Shown here: piece after piece, positions 22,563-31,500 of the stretch
How positions within the stretch are numbered: position 1 is the first letter of the stretch
Layout of the letters: the number at the start of each line of letters is the position of its first letter
From: Ctena decussata
Lineage: Eukaryota > Mollusca > Bivalvia > Lucinida > Lucinidae
Assembly: GCA_963989385.1 (NCBI GenBank)
Contig: OZ022502.1
Span: 10,183,001 to 10,247,000 of the forward strand
DNA length: 64,000 nucleotides
Direction: 5' to 3'
Notes under the pieces: generated by a model
Told to the model about the DNA's origin: nothing
The model's input: only the letters and a program-made list of their open reading frames with translations
Databases searched by the model: none
Translations under genes and position numbers: made by a program

Positions 22563-25500
22563 CTACAAAAATATTGAATGTATGATTAATGATTATGGAT
22601 ACAACTCAATGTCATTTTGACATTTTTTTTTACAAAGAGACACAACTTTTGACTTCCCATTTGCTTCTTTGCAACCTCTTTTAAGGTAAGTCACCAATGA
22701 AATGAAAAACAAATTCCATAAAAGCTTTACCACCACTCAAAGTGGTCCACTTACATTAAGCTGTGTGTAAAGATATTCATATTCTCTGTATCAAGTTGAT
22801 CATGCAAAGAGCCAAAGCCCAGGGACAAATTGTGTAGATATACAGTCTGATCTTGGCCTTCACTGCCCATTTTTCTTCTACCACTTAACATGCTTACTGT
22901 CTATAATGGTCTCAAGCCTGTGAACTCAGATTAGTTACTATCTGAAGGGTCTGTTCATGCAAAGATCTAAATGGCAGAGGAGACCCTGATCCACATGCTT
23001 TTCAGTGTCTTGCCAAAACTCTGTTTTCACAAACAGAGGTAAAATGTTAAGGTCTGCTGTATAATTAACACAATCCAGTTATGCCATTTAATACAGTGCT
23101 CCAGATAAGAAGGGGTAACAGAGATAATTTAGGGATAATTTTCTCTATTTGGCAATAAAAACATAGGTTGTTACCCATCATTAGAATCGTCTTCTAGACG
23201 GTTCTAATGAGGGGTCACAATGTGTGTTTTCATTGAGTAATAAGAAAAATTATCACTGAATTATCCCTGTTACCCCTTCCTATCTAGAGGTCTGGCCATA
23301 ACCAGCTTGCAAATGTAGATTGTACAGGGCCTTAGCTACTATAATTCCTCATGTTGATACTGGACACTTGAAAGACTAATAAAACATTCTGAAGTATGAT
23401 ATATTCCAAATACTTACCAAAAGACTCGTTCACAGGCATGTGGGCCTTCAAAGTGCACATTGGTGTTCCCTCATGGTGTACTTCCTCTACGACATGTCCT
23501 CTCTTACGGGACAGAAGGTTGAAGACGGAGCCAATGGACTCTTCTGGGCACTAAAATGGTAAAATCTTATTAGATTTTGTAGAAATGAAGACTTAATATG
23601 GTAACAGGAGACATTAACCCATTATAACAATTAGTCAAACATTTGAATACTGTATGTTAATTTTAATGTTAGTAATGAAAATTTTACCAGTCTTAAATAT
23701 TTATTTTAACAGACTTCTTTTAAAGAAATAGATGATGACTTCTTTTAAAGAAACAGTCTCATCTAGTAAAGGAGCAGTCAGATTCAGACTTGGGCACACT
23801 TTTGTCTCATATTTACAATTATGATGTATATTTCTATGATTTTCATACAGATCTTACATGTCACAACAAGGGGCGTATGACAAAATCTCAAACATTTGTA
23901 AGTGGCTGGCTGTTAAAATCAAAGACTTTCTATAGTCACTTTATATCTCTTCACTGACATTGTTACTAAAATTTCTATTACGGTCTTTTTCAGAAATTTT
24001 CATCCAACCCTACATTAAAGCCATAATAATTTCACTTAAACCTCTAGATTTTCATAATAGCAATTTTCTATGTCCTAAAATACATTTTATATGGGGATCC
24101 AGCATGTTAAAATAGAATATGAAATTGGAAAATTTTATCAGAAATATCAAAAGAAGTTTTATACCTGAACTTCAACAAGATAAACCGGTTCCATAAGTCT
24201 TGGTTTAGCTGTCAACATAGCTGCCAGCATACAGCGGCGGGTTGTTGGTATAATCTGAGCCCCGCCCCGGTGGCTTGGGTCTCTGTGGATCATGGCATCC
24301 TGCAGGTTAAACCTCACACCTCGTAGATTTTCTTCACAAAGTGCTCCCTGGAAATTGATTTAAAAATGTGAATTTATCAGCTAAACATGCAGTAAATCAA
24401 AAGTGATATTATAAACACAGGTTTTCCAAAACCCATGGCCAAAAAAGTTGCCATTTTTTTATTCAAAGACCTATCTGCTTATCAAAGTAGGTACAAACTG
24501 ACTGACAAAGCACGCGAAAATTAAAACCTAGCACAGATATTTGGTTGGAACTTAATTTTATCTCCTAAGAAGTGATAAATTTTCGACTCTGAATTTGTTA
24601 GAAAAGTATGGAAGTTTATGTGTGTGTATGTGTGTGTGTGTGTAAGTCTTATGTAATCAATTTTCTTTTCATCCCTGGTAAAAACCATTCTTTATTGTTC
24701 TATGACCAAGTCCATTTTTGTAAGATACTAACCTCTTGTGATGCCCACTGGAACCCGGCTACAACTGTATCCTTGATGTCTTGTAAATATTGTACAGATT
24801 TAGATGTGTCTATCAGCATGTTGGGACCAGAACCATTAGGGCCAAAACACCAAATCTTCTTTGTGTCGCCCACGTCAAAATTGTATTCCTCTACAAGATG
24901 ACGGCCCCGTTCTTTAACGTCTTGAACCATTGTTACTTTACCCTAAAATGAAATGGTAACTTGACAGTATTTTATTTTATTGTAGTGTTTAATGTAAGCT
25001 TTATTATAGCATATTACTGATTGGAGTCCTTTCAATTAAGGCAGATATCTATTTCTCTTGAACATTTACCATGCCTATTTAGGTTTCCGCATCTCATTTT
25101 AAAAAGCCTTTAATTCTTGAACACGCATATGATATAGGTAATAGTTTTTCCTTACCCAAGAACTATTGCTGATTAACACATGATGTTGGAAGCCAGATTG
25201 TTTAATATTAATTCACTACTTAAACATAGCAGATGGACTTGTCCAGATTTTAACATGAAACAGTTTATTAATCAGAGCTCTAGATAAGAGGGAGTATTTG
25301 GTGATAATTAGGGATAATTTTTGTTAATTCTGGATTAAAACATATGTTGTGACCCATCATCTGAACCGTCTCGTCGAGACGGTTCAGATGAGGGGTCACA
25401 ACATATGGTTTCAATGAGAAATAAAAAAAAATATCTTTAATTATCATCAAATGCTCCCTCTTATCTAGAGCTCTGCTTAATGAATGACTAGGTAACTCAA

Positions 25501-28500
25501 ACACATACCTCTTCCATTTCCTCTGGTAGGCCGGCAGGCAGTGGTTCAGCTGTCATGTACAGTCGGCAATGTTTATTGTTTGACTTGGCGAGACAGATTC
25601 TGTCTGAGGTCTCACTTACTGTCTCTTGGTAGCTCACAACTGGTTCAGATTTCTGAAATAATTCAACATATACATGTTAGTATGTATATGATTAAATGAT
25701 AAAGCACCTTAGAAATACCCATGGCTGATTACTCTCTACTGGGGGGAAAATGGAGCATACAAATAGCATACTTCTGAACAATATAGATGATTTTGAAGCA
25801 AAAAGTCTTAGGTCCCAAACTACATGTACATTGTTTAAAAAAGATCTGATTATAATATTTTTGATCAACCTACCTTTAGAGGTACTCCAGCGTACTCCTG
25901 CTCAAGGTCATTGAGACAGATCTCAAGATGTAATTCTCCTGCTCCAGCTACGATGTGTTGTCCACCATCAGTGGTGCACTGAAACAAATAAAAATTCTAT
26001 CTTTAATAATGAAATCCTCAGGGGTCAAACATTTAACATAGAGAAACTGATTCTAGCTCTTTATTTGCAGCCAAAGTTTTGGGATATTCCTCCCCTTTAT
26101 CAGGGTTTTCTCTTCTGTCTGTTTGTCATTTCTTTTCACTATCAGTATGCTATCTCGATGTTTTCCTTTATTTTACTGACAAAAAAAAGAGAGACCTTTT
26201 GGAAATTCATTTTATCATATGACGTCGCTTCTGAGAGTGTAATAAAGCCATGCATTAAAAACGATAATCCACTAGTGGATTAAATATGCAAATACGTCGT
26301 AACGTTATACGTTGACGTCCATTAAAACGTCGCGTTTTCTAATGGTGAAACGTGACGTTTTAGTGCAAATTTTGTTAATAAAACGCAATTTTAGTGTCAT
26401 ATGATAAATAGAATCTTGCATTCGTGCTCCTGTATTATTGAATTTATTAAACTCGTTGGTGAAAACGATAAGATGCTCGGCAAAGCCTCGCATCTTATCT
26501 TTTTCCCCAACTCGTTTAATAAATTCAATAATACATGAACACTCATGTAAGATCCTCTATTTACATATAGTAGTTTTAGGCTAAATTTTCAAAGTGTGGT
26601 TAGCTTAATGAAGTCATTATTCACGATTCAATGAGTCTTCCAGTAACTATAAAATGAGCCACAACACGAGAAAACCAACAAAGTGGTTGTGCACCCAGCA
26701 CAGACTCAGATCAGCCTGGGCATCTGCTCAGTCTGATAAGACTCTTCGCTACATGCTTAAAAGGTAGCTAAGGGTCTAAGCTACCTCCCAGCGGACAGCA
26801 AAGACTCTGACCAGACTGGGCTGATGCCTAGGCTGATCCGAGTCTGCGCTGGGCGCACAACCACTTTGTTAGTTTTCTCGTGTCATGGCTCAAGTATGTG
26901 TGCCAACATTTTTCGTGAAAATGTGAGCTTTAAATTGCACTGCCGAAGTTCCTCACATTTTTTCAGCTAAGTAACAGTAATTTGGCATACAACACATTAA
27001 AAAATGTAATGTTTTGTCACATACTACATCATCAATTGTGAACAACTGAGCCTAAATTTCTAGATAAGGGGTGTATTTGACAATAATTTGAATTTACAAT
27101 ATGTATTTTTATGAAGAAATAAGAAAACTATTCCTGAATTACCATCAAAAGTCTTGCAATTACTGAGCAACACAAGAATATCTCCTCACTTAACTGAAAT
27201 GGTTATAATTTTGCCAATTTGTGGTAATAAAACTATCAGCAAACTACAAAATTATTTTTCAACACATACCTGAACCATGGGATCAGTTTTTGATAATCGT
27301 TTCAATCCCTCTATCAGCTTGGTGAGGTGAGCTGGGTTCACTACGTCGACGGCAACTCGTACAACGGGACTGACGGAAAACTTCATCACTTTCATATTAT
27401 GTGCATGTTCATACGTAGTGATGGTACCAGTCTTCTGTAGGAATCTGTCAACACCACCAAGACCCACAATGTTACCACATGGTACGTCATCAATGGAAAC
27501 AGCTGCACCACAAACCATCACCTTTGTTCTGAAAGATTAACAACAAAACCTACAATATGTGAGTTTTCTTAGAGTCATCCATCTTTCTGTTCAAGTATGA
27601 AACATGAAGAGGCAAATCAGTTACAGCACATCAGAGCTCTAGATAAGAGGGAGTATTTAGTGATAATTAGGGATAATTTTTGTTAATACTGTATAAAACC
27701 ATATGTTCTGACCCCTCATCTGAACCGTTTCGACGAGACGGTTCAGATGAGGGGTACAACATATGGTTTCAATGAGAAATAAAAATAATTATCACTCAAT
27801 TATCATCAAATACCCCTCTTATCTAGATCTCTGGCACAGATCCAGACTAAAAAGGTGTAGTCTGATCAAGGTTTGGAATTCTGCCAGTCCATTAGCAATT
27901 TTCAGCAGGGTTGCCACTTATCCTCCACCTCAAAATTCCCTGACTTTTCCCTGACATTTTACAGTTTTCCATACCCTTTTTATGCTCCCAGAAATTAATT
28001 TTACTCTTTACTTCAACAAGTGCTGTATCATTTGAAAATGGGGGTTACTTTGAAAGGAAAGAATTTGCTCCCCCAGGGAGCAAATTCTTTCGTTTTAGAG
28101 TAACCCCAAATGAGAGAGAAGTGACTGGATTATCTCTCTATAAATAACATCCTCTCCCTTTGAGCAGAATAAGTGTATTTTCTAAAGACTGCCATAGCCA
28201 TTAATTTTCAAATTCCCTGACTTTTCCCTGACTTTTCAAGTCAATTCCAAATTTCCCTGACCAACCACAAAATTCCAGACTTTTCCCTGATCTGAAAAAA
28301 AAAATCATTTTCCGAAAGTTTTTTCCCCAGCTGTGGCAACCATGTTCAGACAATGTTTTACAGAAAATTGAACTTGTTCAAAATACAGGATAATTATGAA
28401 AATGGATAAGTCGTCCCAATATTGCAAAATAATTATGGTAATTTTTGTTTGAGTTGAAAATGAAGTATTTTAAAGAAAAAAAAATCTACCTACCCCTGTA

Positions 28501-31500
28501 TTGATTTAATATGAAGGTCTGTCTCCATTTTATTGCCCGGCTTGTAGTCAGGGCCCATAATTCTCACTTTCATCCCTGAGGACACAGTTCCTGAGAACAC
28601 ACGCCCCACAGCGATAAACCTGCCTTTGTCTGCTGACGGCACCATCTTGGAAATGTACACCATCAGAGGTCCATCAGGATCACATTTTGCCATGGCTGAA
28701 ATAGAAATAAAATGTTACAAACTTGGCAAAAATCTGTGTATGTAAATGCACCGCTGCAGCCTGGTCAGTGTATGCAATTTGTCCCGGCAGTAAAAGAGGC
28801 TTATAATGTAAAAATTCTAAGTATAGAGACAGATAGGTCTGAGCAAAAAGGGCAGACCCAGACCAGATTGCTCTGTGAGCAGTCTGATCAGGGTCTCCAT
28901 TGCTTGCCATTCCATCTGCATCTTTTGGATGCAATACTGCACTGTCAAAAACAATAAGTTCCATCTTTAAGATACTGTTATTATTTTAGGTGTCCAAATT
29001 TTCAAATTTTTAGCATTTTACTGCTGCCTAAAAAGCAGCAAAGTACATAGCTCTAGCCAGACTGCTTGATTATATGCTCTGAATTAAGAATTTAAAGGTC
29101 TCTAATGACAGTCATAATTACCAGATACAAGGTCTAGCTATCATGATAACTGGATAATTCTTCCATATAAAAGAAAAACCTAAGTTCTTATTGCACATTA
29201 TAAACATGTAAAGTTTGCATAACATTATGTCTTCAATTCATGCATTCTGAAGATGCTGGTAATATGAGTCGCGACGCGAGAAAACCAACAATGTGGTTGT
29301 GCGCCCAGCGCAGACTCAGATCAGCCTGGGCATCCAACAAGTCGGATCAGAATCTTCTCTAAGCGCTTAGAGAGTAGCTAAGGGTCTACGCTACCCCCAT
29401 GCGGACAGCGAAGAGTCTGATCAGACTGGGCGGATGCCCAGGCTGATCTGAGTCTGCGCTGGGCGCACAACCACATTGTTGGTTTTGTCATGTCGCGGCT
29501 CATATGTTTTCTCCAACTGTGAACATGATTCATGACAGCAGAAAATAATCTGCAAAGGACAGACAACATACCTATTCCCGCCGGATCATCCAAAGGTCCC
29601 TCGTAGAGCATCTCTGTCCTGTATTTCTGAGCCACATCAGGTGACGGCAGGTGCACCTCTATCATGTCTATCATGGCGTCTGCTGCTGGCAGCCACTTCT
29701 TCATGACTGTTCTCATGAATTCTTTACCCTCTTTTTCTTTGTCATCACCATCCAGATGGATGTTAAGTTTCTCTGACAGTTTATATACTGTTTCTTTATC
29801 CCCTTCTTTACTGGCCCGCAAAACCTGAAGAGAAGAATTTTCAAAATTTTGTTTAGGACTTGTCTGTTCATGCTGGCCTTTTGACGAGTGCTCTTGTCTA
29901 GTAATTCCGAAGCTGTGATTATTCACTAGCTTTCTGGCTAGAACATCCTCACCCTCTTCCCACCCCACCTCTCTCCCCACAAATAATAAATCAGACAAAT
30001 TACAATGCCATAAAATCCAAAGGGTCACTTGCACGTAATTAAGGAGCCCGGTAGATGGCGCCTAAAAGCAGGTTGTCTCTTAATAAAGAAGACCACATAT
30101 AACAGTTTGCCTGTATATGCAAATCTCAAATTGCAGGTCTCTGCACTGATAATGGAAACAAGCTCTATTTGCAAAGTTTTGATAACATTTTGAGGTAATA
30201 AGGTGGATATACACTTCTGAAGTTTTTCCTCCATTTTTTTTCCAATAATGACATGTTCTGTAAGTTAAAGTTGGCTTCCCTATAAAAATGCTTTCCATCC
30301 AACTTTCAAGCAAAAGAAGTCTACTCCTAAAGGAAAGAATTTGCTCCTAGAGGAGCAAATTCTTTTCTTTAAGAGTTGAGCCCCATTGAGACTAGAAGCA
30401 AATATGAAAATAGCAGAGATGCTCCCCCGAGTATGTGCCAATTTATCTTAAAATTTTTGCATTTTTTTCTTGATTTACAGTAAATTGTTATTACCTTCAT
30501 TAGAGGTTCCATGACAAACTTGTTAAACCCTCTTTCACACCCTTCTCCCGGTGACGTACTCCATTTTCTGGTCTCAGAGTTGTAAAAGTTACTTCCCCAT
30601 AATTTCTGCATGAACCTCTCTTCTTTCACCTTGAACTTCTCAGCGTACATCCCCGCAAACTGCCGCAGGTTGAAGCCCCAGCCATGCAGTCCACAGCCAA
30701 AGGCAACATTGCCTTTTGCTGGATCCAGCTATTATAAATAAAACAGTGGTTAATCATATGGCTTATAATGTAAATACTCTTATTACAGTAAATATACACT
30801 GGGACATCTAAAAAAAATTAGTGTATAAAAAATAATTGTCCTAAAAATGGAAACATCATTATTATTTAATTCTGTTAAGCAGGATTTACTAAAGTATTAC
30901 AGTTCCTGTTTCAAATTATCACCATATAAATGTTTTCCATTTGTTGCCAAACAAATGTGGTCTGTTTTGTGGTTATTCCTGTAAAATAACAGTGTAAGAG
31001 GAGCAATCTGATCAGGATCTATGCTGTTTGCCTTTAGGAGGTTTTATAAAACAACTGTGCAAAAGTGAAAATGATGTTTCGGTGTCGGACGTGATGTCAA
31101 AGGTAAAAATAGCTCTAGTGATCATGACATGCAGAAATATTACCCTGTTACTCAAATGTAAACTGAACGGGAATCTTTTTAGGTATATAATTAATTGACA
31201 TATGGTAACTAGACTTACTGTCAAATCTCCCATCACCGTCTCGTCTCCACCATACGTCGCCAGTATGACATTAACACTCTCCACTATTCTCATCAAGCTC
31301 TGGTACAGTTCCTCCGCCCCCAGTTGTTTCTCGAACACCCCTCGGTCCAGTTTGTTGATCATGAGGACCGGCTTGATCCGCTCAATCAGGGCCTGTCGCA
31401 AGACTGTCTCTGTCTGAACACACACTCCTACAGGAAGAAACACAAAATGTTACCATACTGGAACGGCTTGATCACTTGACCAGTTCATTACTAAATGTCT

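Noticed and set aside
22403..22620. Two 60-codon plus-strand frames
   Set aside because: They are antisense shadows of the last eEF2-like exon.
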